This document shows positions 1-8,995 of a DNA stretch of 45,520 bases, piece by piece. This stretch comes from Mycobacterium syngnathidarum. GTDB taxonomy: Bacteria; Actinomycetota; Actinomycetes; Mycobacteriales; Mycobacteriaceae. The position numbers and the translations under genes were made by a program. How positions within the stretch are numbered: the stretch's first letter is position 1; each line of letters begins with the position of its first letter. The notes beneath the pieces were generated by a model, which did not search any database, was not told the origin of the DNA, and saw only the letters and a program-made list of their open reading frames with translations. The DNA lies in assembly GCF_001942625.1 (NCBI RefSeq), contig NZ_MLCL01000071.1:1-45520 (forward strand), given 5' to 3'.

Positions 1-313
1 GGTGGGCGGGTCACCTGGGGGCCTCGGTCAAGGGAAAACCGAAATTCTGACCGGCGTGCTCACAGCAACAATGCATGACCCTTCCAGGTCCGGGCCCCGG
101 CGTCAGGCTGGCGTACAAGCTCAACACGTCCCAAAGTGGCAACGACGTCGACAGGCAACCCACACCCATTTTCACGCCTGCAAGGCGCCCAGGAAACCCG
201 GACAACCCCGCTGGCGTGACAATCGTGACTCTACGATCGCAGAGACTTACCGATCGGTCAATGCTTTGTTCAAAGGGGTGACACGAGACGCAATTTTTGT
301 AAAGCTGTCTCCT
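1..313. other. Upstream region of the aldehyde dehydrogenase, no gene seen
   Basis: An open frame continues upstream of the aldehyde dehydrogenase, but its translation is low-complexity Arg/Pro/Gly/His-rich sequence with no family resemblance, so I treat it as non-coding. The only structure I can point to is an inverted repeat close to the start codon, GAGAC at 285-289 and GTCTC at 307-311, flanking an AT-rich stretch. It could be a regulator site or part of a promoter. No convincing -35/-10 pair was found. Confidence 0.4.
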
Positions 314-1798
314 ATGACTCAGGTGCAGAGCGACACCGGCGTGCTCGCCGGTGACGAGCGGATGCTCATCGACGGTGAACTCCAATACACCGGCAGCGGT
401 GCGAAATTCGACGTCATCCATCCCGCCAGCGAGCAGGTGGCCGGCCAGGCGACCGACGGCACGGTGGCCGACATGGAACGTGCCGTGGGTGCTGCGCGCC
501 GCGCGTTCGACGAGACCGACTGGAGCCGCGACGTCGACTTCCGCCACCACTGCCTGATGCAGCTGCACGACGCGCTGGAATCCGAGAAGGAGCGGCTGCG
601 CCGGGTGTTGGTCACCGAGGTCGGCTGTCCGGTGACCGTCACGGGCTCACAGATCGAGGACCCGATCGGCGAGGTCAAGCACTGGGCCGAGCACGGGAAG
701 AACTTCGATTACGTCGTCGACAACGGCGTGCACCAGACGCAGCTGGGGCCGGCGCGCCGCAAGATCGCCTACGAGCCGGTCGGCGTGGTCGGGGCGATCA
801 CTCCGTGGAACGTGCCGTTCTATCTCAACATCGCCGAGACGATGCCTGCGCTGATGGCCGGCAACACCGTGGTGCTCAAGCCCGCGCAGCTCACGCCGTG
901 GTCGGGAACCGAGTTGGGCCGCATCGTGGCCGAACACACCGATATCCCGGCCGGCGTGTTCAACGTCGTGGTCTCCAACGCCAACGAGGTCGGCGCCGCA
1001 CTCTCGGCAGACCCGCGGGTCGACATGATCACCTTCACCGGGTCAACGGCGACGGGGCGGGCCATCTTGGCCGCCGGTGCGTCCACGGTCAAGAAGACCA
1101 TGCTGGAACTGGGCGGCAAGTCCGCCCACATCGTGCTCGACGATGCCGACTTCAACTCGGCATTGCCGATTGCGGCGATGATGGCCTGCGTCATGAGTGG
1201 GCAGTCGTGCATCCTGCCCAGCCGAATCCTGCTCCCCCGCAGCCGCTACGACGAGGGCATCGAGCTCCTCAAGGGCGCGATGGAGAACTTCCCGGTCGGC
1301 GACCCGTGGACGCCGGGCATCATGCAGGGCCCGCAGATCAGCGCGACCCAGCGCGAAAAGGTGTTGGGCCTCATCAAGTCCGGCATCGATTCCGGCGCCC
1401 GGCTGGTCACCGGCGGCGGCATTCCGGAGAACCTGCCGACGGGCTACTTCACCCAGCCGACCCTGCTCGCCGATGTCGACCCGGATTCGCAGGTGGCCCA
1501 AGAGGAGATCTTCGGGCCGGTGCTGACGGTCACCCCCTATGACTCCGATGACGAAGCGGTCGCCATCGCCAACAACTCCATCTACGGGCTGTCCGGGGAG
1601 GTTTCGTCCGGGGACGTGGACCGGGCGTTCGCAGTGGCGCGACGCATCCGGACCGGCAACGTCACGATCAACAGCCGCAGCCACTTCGGCATCAACAGCC
1701 CGTTCGGCGGCTCCAAGCAGAGCGGCCTGGGACGGCGCAACGGCGAGGAGGGCTTCAAGGAGTACTTCGAGTCCAAGACCATCGGGATGCCCGAATAG
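314..1798 (+). CDS. NAD(P)-dependent aldehyde dehydrogenase
   Basis: Oxidises an aldehyde to its carboxylic acid with NAD(P)+ in the cytoplasm; the substrate is not evident. From the ATG at 314 the protein is 494 aa, the normal size for the superfamily. Visible motifs are TPWNVPF with the oxyanion Asn166, the cofactor Lys189 in VVLKPAQ, FTGST at 241-245, the general base Glu265 in LELGGKS, and the catalytic Cys299 in GQSC, followed at a distance by EEIFGPV. The C-terminal PFGGSKQSGLGR segment is also typical. The start was chosen because family-like sequence begins just after it and the upstream extension is low complexity. The SnoaL-like gene follows 92 bp downstream on the same strand, which suggests a small catabolic unit. 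Confidence 0.9.
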   Translation: MTQVQSDTGVLAGDERMLIDGELQYTGSGAKFDVIHPASEQVAGQATDGTVADMERAVGAARRAFDETDWSRDVDFRHHCLMQLHDALESEKERLRRVLVTEVGCPVTVTGSQIEDPIGEVKHWAEHGKNFDYVVDNGVHQTQLGPARRKIAYEPVGVVGAITPWNVPFYLNIAETMPALMAGNTVVLKPAQLTPWSGTELGRIVAEHTDIPAGVFNVVVSNANEVGAALSADPRVDMITFTGSTATGRAILAAGASTVKKTMLELGGKSAHIVLDDADFNSALPIAAMMACVMSGQSCILPSRILLPRSRYDEGIELLKGAMENFPVGDPWTPGIMQGPQISATQREKVLGLIKSGIDSGARLVTGGGIPENLPTGYFTQPTLLADVDPDSQVAQEEIFGPVLTVTPYDSDDEAVAIANNSIYGLSGEVSSGDVDRAFAVARRIRTGNVTINSRSHFGINSPFGGSKQSGLGRRNGEEGFKEYFESKTIGMPE

Positions 1799-1890
1799 CC
1801 ACACCGAATGTGCACACAGATCGTGCTCTGGCGGCAGAACGCGATCTGGGTGCACGGTCGTTCGGACAACGAAGTGCAGGAGGTGCCCGG

Positions 1891-2313
1891 GTGAGCTGGG
1901 CAGACGATCAACTGGAAATCCAGGCCCTACTGACGCGCTACGCCACAGCCGTGGACTCCAAGGACTGGGAGCGCTACCGGTCGGTGTTCACCGAGGACGC
2001 CCAGATCGACTACTCGTCGGCGGGCGCCGTGGTGGGCACCCGCGACGAAGTCGTCGATTGGTTCGCGGCCAACTTCGGGGTGATCCCATGGAGCATGCAC
2101 TACATCACCAATATCGAGATCTTGGAAACCGATGGGGACACCGCGACCGTTCGGGCGATGTTCTACAACCCCATGCAGTTGCCGGGCATGCCGGACATGA
2201 GTGTGTGCGGCGGCTACTACGACCACGAACTGGTACGCACGCCCGACGGCTGGCGCAGCCGCAGCCTGCGCGAGGAGAACGTCTGGTTCAGCAACCCGCC
2301 GGGTCAGGCCTGA
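1891..2313 (+). CDS. SnoaL-like / nuclear transport factor 2 fold protein
   Basis: Small alpha+beta barrel protein of 140 aa. The opening pattern (IQALLTRYATAVDSKDW, then FTEDAQIDY) and the closing pattern (GWRSRSLREEN) are typical of SnoaL_4-type polyketide-cyclase, dehydratase or isomerase-like proteins. The GTG at 1891 is preceded by a good ribosome-binding sequence (GCAGGAGG, 1876-1883); an in-frame ATG at 1810 would add 27 residues with no family resemblance. In mycobacteria such proteins often sit beside steroid or aromatic catabolic enzymes, which fits the preceding aldehyde dehydrogenase. The actual reaction is unknown and could equally be hydration or ligand binding. Confidence 0.75.
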   Translation: MSWADDQLEIQALLTRYATAVDSKDWERYRSVFTEDAQIDYSSAGAVVGTRDEVVDWFAANFGVIPWSMHYITNIEILETDGDTATVRAMFYNPMQLPGMPDMSVCGGYYDHELVRTPDGWRSRSLREENVWFSNPPGQA

Positions 2314-2339
2314 CGACCACGTTGACCGACCACGTTGAC
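2314..2339. repeat. Perfect 13-bp tandem repeat after the SnoaL-like gene
   Basis: CGACCACGTTGAC occurs twice with no gap (2314-2326 and 2327-2339), directly behind the SnoaL stop codon. The inverse of its 3' half, GTCAACG, appears at 2389-2395, so a stem could form across this 89-bp gap between converging genes. It may be a weak terminator or a simple duplication. Confidence 0.55.
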
Positions 2340-2402
2340 ATTGAATCCACGCAGACGCCTACTCGAACTTTTGCGGCCTCAGTTCAAAGTCAACGCCGTG
2401 AC

Positions 2403-3521
2403 TCAGCCTTCGGCGGCCAATTGGCCGCAGGCCGCGGCGATCTCCCGCCCTCGGGTATCGCGCACGGTGCACGAAACCCCTTTGGCCTGAACGCGCTTGA
2501 CGAACTCCCGCTCGACGGGCTTGGGGCTGGCGTCCCACTTGCTTCCCGGCGTCGGATTGAGCGGAATCAGGTTCACATGCACCAGCTGGCCCAGTTTGGC
2601 GTGCAGCTTCTTGCCCAAAAGGTCTGCACGCCAGGGCTGGTCGTTGACATCGCGGATCAACGCGTACTCGATGGACACCCGGCGTCCGGTGACATCGGCG
2701 TAATAGCGCGCGGCATCGAGCACCTCGTCGACACTCCACCGGTTGTTCACCGGCACCAAGGTGTCGCGCAGCTCGTCGTCGGGAGTGTGCAGAGACACGG
2801 CCAGCGTGACACCGAGGCGCTCGTCGGCCAGCTTGCGGATGGCCGGGGCCAGCCCCACGGTCGAGACCGTCACGGACCGGGCGCTGATCCCGAAACCGTT
2901 GGGCGGCGGCGCGATGATCCGCTTCACGGCGGCCAGCACCCGGTTGTAGTTGGCCAGCGGCTCGCCCATGCCCATGAAGACGATGTTGGACAGCCTTCTG
3001 CCGGCGGAGCCGGCAATCCCATCACTGTCATGCTCGTTCCTCAAAATCGACGAGGCCGCCCGGACCTGCTCGAGGATCTCGGCGGTGGACAGGTTGCGCA
3101 TCAGCCCGCCCTGGCCGGTCGCGCAGAACGGGCAGGCCATGCCACAGCCGGCCTGCGAGGAGATGCACACGGTGTTGCGCTGCGGATAGCGCATCAGCAC
3201 GGACTCGAAGGTGGTGCCGTCCCCGGCACGCCACAGCGTCTTGCGGGTCTCGCCCGCGTCGCACTGGATCTGCTTCACCGGATCGATCAACGTCGGGAAC
3301 AGGGCCTCGGCCACCTGGTCACGCACGGCGGCGGGCAGGTCGGTCATTTGTTTCGGATCGGCGATCAGCCGGCCGTAGTACTGGTTGGCCAGCTGCTTGG
3401 CCCGAAACTTCGGCAGCCCGAGTTCGGTGACGGCGGCGGCGCGGCCGCCTTCGTCGAGATCGGCAAGGTGCCGCGGCGGCATGCCGCGACGCGGTGCTTC
3501 GAAGACCAATTCCTGCTTCAT
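2403..3521 (-). CDS. rlmN: 23S rRNA/tRNA adenine-C2 methyltransferase RlmN (radical SAM)
   Basis: Dual-specificity enzyme that methylates C2 of adenosine (A2503 in E. coli numbering) of 23S rRNA, and of A37 in some tRNAs. It uses a radical-SAM ping-pong mechanism. The 372-aa protein carries the 4Fe-4S motif CGMACPFC (Cys126, Cys130, Cys133) and the C-terminal [11 protein letters not shown], whose Cys is the transiently methylated residue in this family. [12 protein letters not shown] and SLHTPDD are further hallmarks. The ATG at 3521 is preferred over an upstream in-frame start because family homology begins at [19 protein letters not shown]. The LysR gene ends 13 bp upstream, so the two could be co-transcribed. 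In M. tuberculosis this is the Rv2880c position. Confidence 0.97.
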   Translation of the reverse strand: MKQELVFEAPRRGMPPRHLADLDEGGRAAAVTELGLPKFRAKQLANQYYGRLIADPKQMTDLPAAVRDQVAEALFPTLIDPVKQIQCDAGETRKTLWRAGDGTTFESVLMRYPQRNTVCISSQAGCGMACPFCATGQGGLMRNLSTAEILEQVRAASSILRNEHDSDGIAGSAGRRLSNIVFMGMGEPLANYNRVLAAVKRIIAPPPNGFGISARSVTVSTVGLAPAIRKLADERLGVTLAVSLHTPDDELRDTLVPVNNRWSVDEVLDAARYYADVTGRRVSIEYALIRDVNDQPWRADLLGKKLHAKLGQLVHVNLIPLNPTPGSKWDASPKPVEREFVKRVQAKGVSCTVRDTRGREIAAACGQLAAEG

Positions 3522-3534
3522 GTCATATCCAGTA

Positions 3535-4386
3535 TCAGGCTTGTCCGGCGAGAACATCGTGCACAGTGCGCTCAACGGTGTCGAGGACATCGGTGTCGAC
3601 CCCCGCCCGACCGCGGACGAACACCGAAGCGCGGCTGGCCGGCGGTAGCCCCTCGGCCAGACACAGCCCGTCGGGCAGTCGGCCGATCATCGGCAGCAGT
3701 GCCACACCCAGGCCGGAGCGCACCGCTGCGAACAGGCCGGAAAGGTCGGCGGATTCGGCGGCGATGCGATATGCGGTCCCACACCGGTCGAGCGTGGCGA
3801 ACGTGGGTTCGCGCAACGTGCACGGTTCGGAGAACATCACCACCGGCAACGGCTGGTTCGGCTGCGCGCCGAAGCCGCGGCCCGAAACCCATTTCAGGTC
3901 AAGCGTTCCGGATGCGTGAGCAGGATCCATTCCGGAACCGTCGAGCATCACGGCCAGATCGACCAGACCGTGCTCGAGGGCGTCGGCCAGCGTGACGTTG
4001 CGGTCGAGACGAAACCGCAGCCGCCAGTTGGGCAACCGCTCGCCCAGCGCCGCGGTGAGTGCCGGCAGCATCACGTCAGCGCCGTGCTCGGTGGCACCGA
4101 TCAGCAGCACCTGTTCTTCGGCCGCACCGAGATCGGCCAGCGCCGCGTCGTGTGCGGCGAGGATGCCCCGGGCGTGGCCGAGAACGCGATGCCCCAGTTC
4201 GGTGAAGGCGATACCGCGGCCGGATCGTTCGACGACGGGACCGCCGACGACAGCCTCGATGCGCCGCATGTGCTGACTCACGGCGGATTGAGTCATGTGC
4301 AACACCGCGGCGGCGCGGTGAAACCCGCCACAGTCCGCCACCGCAACCAGGCTGCGCAACGGTGCGATATCCAGCACCTGACCCAT
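3535..4386 (-). CDS. LysR-family transcriptional regulator
   Basis: 283-aa LysR-type regulator. The N-terminal winged helix-turn-helix covers about residues 5-65 ([20 protein letters not shown], then [13 protein letters not shown]). It is followed by a LysR substrate-binding domain containing [14 protein letters not shown]. It is transcribed away from the EamA exporter gene, and a T-N11-A palindrome lies between them (4464-4477). The usual inference is that it controls that exporter and itself in response to a small ligand, which cannot be read from the sequence. The downstream rlmN starts 13 bp after its stop. Confidence 0.9.
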   Translation of the reverse strand: MGQVLDIAPLRSLVAVADCGGFHRAAAVLHMTQSAVSQHMRRIEAVVGGPVVERSGRGIAFTELGHRVLGHARGILAAHDAALADLGAAEEQVLLIGATEHGADVMLPALTAALGERLPNWRLRFRLDRNVTLADALEHGLVDLAVMLDGSGMDPAHASGTLDLKWVSGRGFGAQPNQPLPVVMFSEPCTLREPTFATLDRCGTAYRIAAESADLSGLFAAVRSGLGVALLPMIGRLPDGLCLAEGLPPASRASVFVRGRAGVDTDVLDTVERTVHDVLAGQA

Positions 4387-4463
4387 GCGGCCAACGTACT
4401 CCGATCAGTGCATGCGATCAAAAACCAGGGATTTCCTGCTATTCGCTGATTCATTCCGAGTGA

Positions 4464-4477
4464 TTGATTAGCATCAA
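4464..4477. promoter_or_regulatory. Candidate LysR operator TTGAT-N4-ATCAA
   Basis: A perfect interrupted palindrome, TTGAT-TAGC-ATCAA, lies in the 100-154 bp region between the divergent LysR and EamA genes. It fits the T-N11-A rule for LysR-type binding sites. Function is inferred from sequence and position only. Confidence 0.5.
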
Positions 4478-4540
4478 CGATCGGTCATGATTGCCGATAA
4501 TCGTTGGACCGGCGGTACCGCACTCACCCACGATGGGGCC

Positions 4541-5506
4541 ATGGCGACCATTGCGATGCCCGCGCGCACGGCGACGACCGTGACGTTCTTCTACGCCCTG
4601 GGTTATCCGATCGGAAACCTGGCGGTGCACGCCCTGTCCCCGATGGCCGTGCTGGCCGTGCGATTCGGGCTGGCCGGGTTGGTCCTGGGCACCTGGGCCG
4701 GACTGGCCCGAGTCGGCTTTCCCACCGGCCGCAAGCTGTTTCACGTCGCCGTCGCGGGCCTGCTGATGCAGGCCGTGCAGTTTTGCGCGCTCTACATCGC
4801 GATTCAGCAGGGGGCGCCGGCGGTGCTGTGCGCGGTGGTCATCGCGATGAACCCGGTCGCGACCGCACTGCTGGCGGCGATGTTCCTGCGCGACCGGTTG
4901 ACGCCACGCCGCGTCGTCGCCCTGGTGCTCGGTGTGGCGGCCGTGCTGACGGCCTGCGCGACGCGCCTGCTCGCCTCGGGCGGGATCGACCCCGCGGTCG
5001 GATTGTTGTTGGTGGCGCTGCTCGGCCTGGCCGCCGGCGGGGTCTATCAGCAGCGGTTCTGCTCCGATGTCGACTTCCGGGTCTCGACGTCGGTGCAGAA
5101 CACCGTCGCGTTCGTACCCGCCTTGGCACTCATGCTCACCACACCGGTCGAGGTGCACGACGCCACCAAAGCGGTACTGGCCGTGGCGGGTGTGGTGCTG
5201 CTCAACGCCATCCTCGGGGTGTCGCTGTACGTGCGGGCCATCAATCTGCACGGCGCCTCGTCCGTGGCGATGCTGTTCTGCGTCATCCCCGCGGTCGCCG
5301 GGGTGCTGTCCTGGTTCATGCTCGGTGAGCGGGTGAACATCGGCATCGCCGCGGGACTGGTCCTCGGCGCGATCGCGTGCTGGCTGAACGCGTCGGCCGC
5401 GCGCAGCGACGGTGGCCTACGCCAGCAGCGTCAGCACGATCCAACCGACGACGGCCGACGGCAGCATCGCGTCGATCCGGTCCATGATCCCGCCGTGGCC
5501 GGGTAG
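4541..5506 (+). CDS. EamA/DMT-family membrane transporter
   Basis: Drug/metabolite-transporter superfamily permease with about ten transmembrane segments and two EamA repeats. It probably exports an amino acid or another small metabolite through the cytoplasmic membrane. Characteristic segments are the first helix with LGYPIGNLAVHALSP, AVVIAMNPVATALLAAMFLRD at the end of repeat one, and MLFCVIPAVAGVLSWFMLGE in repeat two. The ATG at 4541 has GATGGGG just upstream; an ATG at 4487 would add 18 residues. The last 34 residues are polar, run past the final helix, and are encoded antisense to the 3' end of cdsA, an overlap of 90 bp. The divergent LysR gene is the likely regulator. Confidence 0.85.
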   Translation: MATIAMPARTATTVTFFYALGYPIGNLAVHALSPMAVLAVRFGLAGLVLGTWAGLARVGFPTGRKLFHVAVAGLLMQAVQFCALYIAIQQGAPAVLCAVVIAMNPVATALLAAMFLRDRLTPRRVVALVLGVAAVLTACATRLLASGGIDPAVGLLLVALLGLAAGGVYQQRFCSDVDFRVSTSVQNTVAFVPALALMLTTPVEVHDATKAVLAVAGVVLLNAILGVSLYVRAINLHGASSVAMLFCVIPAVAGVLSWFMLGERVNIGIAAGLVLGAIACWLNASAARSDGGLRQQRQHDPTDDGRRQHRVDPVHDPAVAG

Positions 5507-6295
5507 CAACGCGCCCATGTCCTTGATCCCGAGATCGCGTTTGATCTGCGATTCGATCAGGTCGCCCAGGACGCCGGTGACAACCAGCAGCAAACCTAGC
5601 GGCACGCCCACCCAGGCCGGCTTGTCCAGCAGGAATGCCACCGACAAAACGGCGGCGGCGATGCCGAATACCAGCGAGCCGCCGAGCCCCTCCCACGATT
5701 TCTTGGGGCTGATCGCCGGTGCGAGTAGATGCTTGCCGAACAGGACCCCGGCGACATAGCCGCCGATATCGGCGAAGACCACGGTCACGATGATGGTGAA
5801 GACCCTGGCGCCGCCGTGGTCGGCGAAGATCAGCAGCGCGGTGAAGGCCGCGAACAGCGGCACCCACGTCGCCAGCAGGATCGTGGCGGCGACATCGCGC
5901 AGGTAGTTGACCGGTTGCCGGTCCAAACCCTGGCCGATCAGGCGCCAGACCATGCACAAAACAATCGTCCCGCCATAGGCACCCAACATCCCGACGGCGC
6001 CGAACGGCCAGGTCAGCCAGATCATCGCCTGACCGCCGAGCAGCAGCGGGACGGTCGGCAATGCGTATCCGTGTTCGCGTAGCCGCCGGATCACCTCGTG
6101 GGTGGCGATGGCGATGGCGACCGCGAGTAATGGCAGCCACCACATCGGCGCGAACAGGAGGGTTCCGATCGCCATGGCGCCGAGAACGACGCCGACAGCG
6201 ATGGCGGCCGGAAGGTTACGGCCGGCCCGGGACTGCTTCTTCTGCGGTTCTCCGACCGGTGTGTCTGTCACGAAAGGTACTTGCTGATCGGCCAC
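5417..6295 (-). CDS. cdsA: Phosphatidate cytidylyltransferase (CDP-diacylglycerol synthase)
   Basis: Makes CDP-diacylglycerol from phosphatidic acid and CTP, the branch point for phosphatidylinositol, PIMs, cardiolipin and phosphatidylethanolamine. It is a 292-aa polytopic membrane protein with about eight hydrophobic helices. The family signature sits near residues 249-273: S-Q-I-K-R, then K-D, then P-G-H-G-G-I-M-D-R. The start is GTG, sharing one base with the frr stop (TAGTG on the minus strand), so translation is coupled in the pyrH-frr-cdsA operon. Its 3' end overlaps the convergent EamA gene by 90 bp. Equivalent to Rv2881c. Confidence 0.96.
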   Translation of the reverse strand: MADQQVPFVTDTPVGEPQKKQSRAGRNLPAAIAVGVVLGAMAIGTLLFAPMWWLPLLAVAIAIATHEVIRRLREHGYALPTVPLLLGGQAMIWLTWPFGAVGMLGAYGGTIVLCMVWRLIGQGLDRQPVNYLRDVAATILLATWVPLFAAFTALLIFADHGGARVFTIIVTVVFADIGGYVAGVLFGKHLLAPAISPKKSWEGLGGSLVFGIAAAVLSVAFLLDKPAWVGVPLGLLLVVTGVLGDLIESQIKRDLGIKDMGALLPGHGGIMDRIDAMLPSAVVGWIVLTLLA

Positions 6296-6852
6296 TAGAC
6301 CTCCAGCAGTTCGCCTTCCTTGTGCTTGACCAGCTCATCGATCTGGCTGGTGTAGGTGTGGGTGGACTTGTCGAGGTCCTTCTCGGCGCGCCCGACCTCG
6401 TCCTCGCCCGCTTCGCCATCCTTCTTGATCCGGCTCAGCTCTTCCATCGCCTTGCGCCGGATGTTGCGCACCGACACCTTGGCGTCCTCGCCCTTGGACT
6501 TGGCCTGCTTGACCAGATCGCGGCGGCGTTCCTCGGTCAGCTGCGGGATGGAGATCCGGATGATGCTGCCGTCATTGGTCGGATTGACACCGAGGTCGGA
6601 GTTGCGGATCGCGTCCTCGATCGGCTTGAGCTGCGCGGCCTCGTAGGGCTTGATGACGACCATGCGTGCCTCCGGAACATTGATGCTCGCCATCTGCGTG
6701 ATCGGCGTCATCGCCCCGTAGTAGTCGATGTTGATCCGGGAGAACATGCCCGGGTTGGCCCGGCCGGTCCGAATGGTGGCCAGATCGTCACGCGCCACAC
6801 TTACGGCTTTTTCCATCTTCTCTTCGGCGTCGAAGAGAGTTTCGTCGATCAC
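6295..6852 (-). CDS. frr: Ribosome recycling factor
   Basis: Releases post-termination ribosomes from mRNA together with EF-G. At 185 aa it is the usual length. Typical RRF features are the N-terminal three-helix-bundle start ([17 protein letters not shown]), [16 protein letters not shown], the hinge region [36 protein letters not shown] and [19 protein letters not shown]. The start is GTG, 15 bp after the pyrH stop, and the stop is coupled to the cdsA start. Equivalent to Rv2882c. Confidence 0.97.
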   Translation of the reverse strand: MIDETLFDAEEKMEKAVSVARDDLATIRTGRANPGMFSRINIDYYGAMTPITQMASINVPEARMVVIKPYEAAQLKPIEDAIRNSDLGVNPTNDGSIIRISIPQLTEERRRDLVKQAKSKGEDAKVSVRNIRRKAMEELSRIKKDGEAGEDEVGRAEKDLDKSTHTYTSQIDELVKHKEGELLEV

Positions 6853-6867
6853 GTCGGCATCTCCAGT

Positions 6868-7617
6868 TCAGGTGGTGACCAGTGTTCCGATCTTCTCACC
6901 CGCCACCGCGCGGGCGATATTGCCTTCGGTCAGCAGGTTGAAGACCAGCATCGGCATCCGGTTGTCCATGCACAGACTGAAGGCGGTGGCGTCGGCGACA
7001 CGCAAGCCGCGATCGATGACGTCGCGATGGCTGACCTCGGTGAGCAGCTCAGCATTCGGGTCCTCGCGCGGGTCGGCGGTGTAGACCCCGTCGACGGCTT
7101 TGGCCATCAGCACAACCTCGGCCCCGATTTCCAGGGCGCGCTGGGCGGCGGTGGTATCGGTGGAGAAGTACGGAAGGCCCATGCCGGCACCGAAGATGAC
7201 GACACGACCCTTTTCCAAGTGCCGCACTGCCCGCAGCGGGATGTACGGCTCGGCGACCTGCCCCATGGTGATGGCGGTCTGCACGCGGGTGTCGATGCCC
7301 TCTTTTTGCAGGAAGTCCTGCAGCGCAAGGCTGTTCATCACGGTACCGAGCATGCCCATGTAGTCGCTGCGCGTGCGTTCCATGCCGCGCTGCTGCAGTT
7401 GTGCGCCGCGGAAGAAGTTGCCACCCCCGATGACGACCGCGACCTGCACGCCGCTACGCACCACTGCGGCGATCTGGCGGGCTACCTGATGAACGACGTC
7501 GGGGTCGAGGCCCACCTCGCCACCGCCGAACATCTCTCCGCCAAGCTTCAGCAGAACCCTCGTATAGAAGGGACGAATGGGTGCTGCGCCCTCGCCGGTG
7601 ACAGTCGGATCCGCCAT
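6868..7617 (-). CDS. pyrH: UMP kinase
   Basis: Phosphorylates UMP to UDP with ATP, in cytosolic pyrimidine nucleotide synthesis. From the ATG at 7617 ([10 protein letters not shown]) the protein is 249 aa. Amino-acid-kinase motifs are [12 protein letters not shown] near the N-terminus, [10 protein letters not shown], the UMP-binding [11 protein letters not shown], and [20 protein letters not shown] with [11 protein letters not shown]. An in-frame start further upstream would add sequence with no homology. GAGGAG precedes the chosen ATG at a usable distance, and a possible -10 element (TATAGG, 7693-7688 on the minus strand) lies further upstream. First gene of pyrH-frr-cdsA; equivalent to Rv2883c. 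Confidence 0.96.
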   Translation of the reverse strand: MADPTVTGEGAAPIRPFYTRVLLKLGGEMFGGGEVGLDPDVVHQVARQIAAVVRSGVQVAVVIGGGNFFRGAQLQQRGMERTRSDYMGMLGTVMNSLALQDFLQKEGIDTRVQTAITMGQVAEPYIPLRAVRHLEKGRVVIFGAGMGLPYFSTDTTAAQRALEIGAEVVLMAKAVDGVYTADPREDPNAELLTEVSHRDVIDRGLRVADATAFSLCMDNRMPMLVFNLLTEGNIARAVAGEKIGTLVTT

Positions 7618-7763
7618 GGGTCTCCTCGGCACTCCTCGCATGTAGAGAGCCACCCGGGTTACCCCTGGACGGCCTTCTCCATCCTGCCCTATAGCGAGCA
7701 GCACACCTAGTGGGGGGAGCCTTCGCAGACCGAGTGTCGCCGGCGGGCGCAGGTGACTGGCAA

Positions 7764-8484
<721 letters not shown>

Positions 8485-8503
8485 GTGTCAATATGGTTGA
8501 TAT
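8485..8503. promoter_or_regulatory. Second, imperfect MarR operator over the marR start
   Basis: An intact half-site GTTGATAT (8496-8503) and a degenerate partner (GTGTCAAT, 8485-8492, 5 of 8 positions matching) flank ATG. The centre is 19 bp, about two helical turns, from the first palindrome. It runs into the MarR start codon, so occupancy would block the repressor's own expression most directly. Confidence 0.5.
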
Positions 8504-8933
8504 GAACGCCGAAATGGGCGGCATCCTGGAGGAGCAGCCTCTCGGATACCTGATGTACCGCGTGGTCGCGGTGTTGCAACCCAGGGTCACCGCGCGGCTG
8601 CAGCCGCTCGGACTCACGCTGCCGGAATTCGTCTGCCTGCGAGTGCTGTCCATGGCGCCCGGCCAGTCCAATGCCGAGCTGGCCCGTCACACCAACGTCT
8701 CGCCGCAGGCCATGAACAACGTGCTGCGCGGACTGCAGGACCGGGGCGCGGTGCGCAGGCCCGCGACCGTCAACTCGGGACGGGCGCTGCCGGCCGAGCT
8801 GACTGCCGAGGGAGCCGGCTTGCTCAAGCGCGCCGAAGCCGTGGTGCTCGCCGCCGAGGACGAGGTACTGGCCCGGCTCGACGGCGAGCAGAGACGCGAA
8901 CTCAAGCGGCTCCTGGCCCACGCGGTGATCTGA
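8502..8933 (+). CDS. MarR-family repressor, Rv2887-like
   Basis: 143-aa MarR winged-helix regulator. LGLTLPEFVCLRVLS, SNAELARHTNVSPQAMNNVLRGLQDRGAV (recognition helix) and the wing RPATVNSGRALPAELTAEG are visible. It resembles M. tuberculosis Rv2887 throughout (as I remember it), a salicylate-responsive repressor whose loss derepresses the methyltransferase Rv0560c. No Shine-Dalgarno sequence precedes the ATG at 8502, so a leaderless transcript is plausible; alternatives are a TTG at 8478 or the ATG at 8514. The divergent methyltransferase is the obvious target, together with autoregulation through the operators at 8466-8503. Confidence 0.9.
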   Translation: MNAEMGGILEEQPLGYLMYRVVAVLQPRVTARLQPLGLTLPEFVCLRVLSMAPGQSNAELARHTNVSPQAMNNVLRGLQDRGAVRRPATVNSGRALPAELTAEGAGLLKRAEAVVLAAEDEVLARLDGEQRRELKRLLAHAVI

Positions 8934-8995
8934 GGCGCGCTCCCCCTCCGCTCATGCCGCGCCGAGCGGCCACACAGTCGGTAAGTTCCAGACGG

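Noticed and set aside
1539..3995. An 818-codon open frame on the plus strand
   Set aside because: It crosses the real aldehyde dehydrogenase end, the SnoaL-like gene and the antisense of rlmN and LysR. Its translation is Arg/Gly/Pro-rich with no domain, as is usual for stop-poor frames in G+C-rich DNA.
6061..7710. A 549-codon plus-strand frame antisense to pyrH and frr
   Set aside because: It mirrors the codon bias of essential genes on the other strand; no ribosome-binding site or family resemblance.
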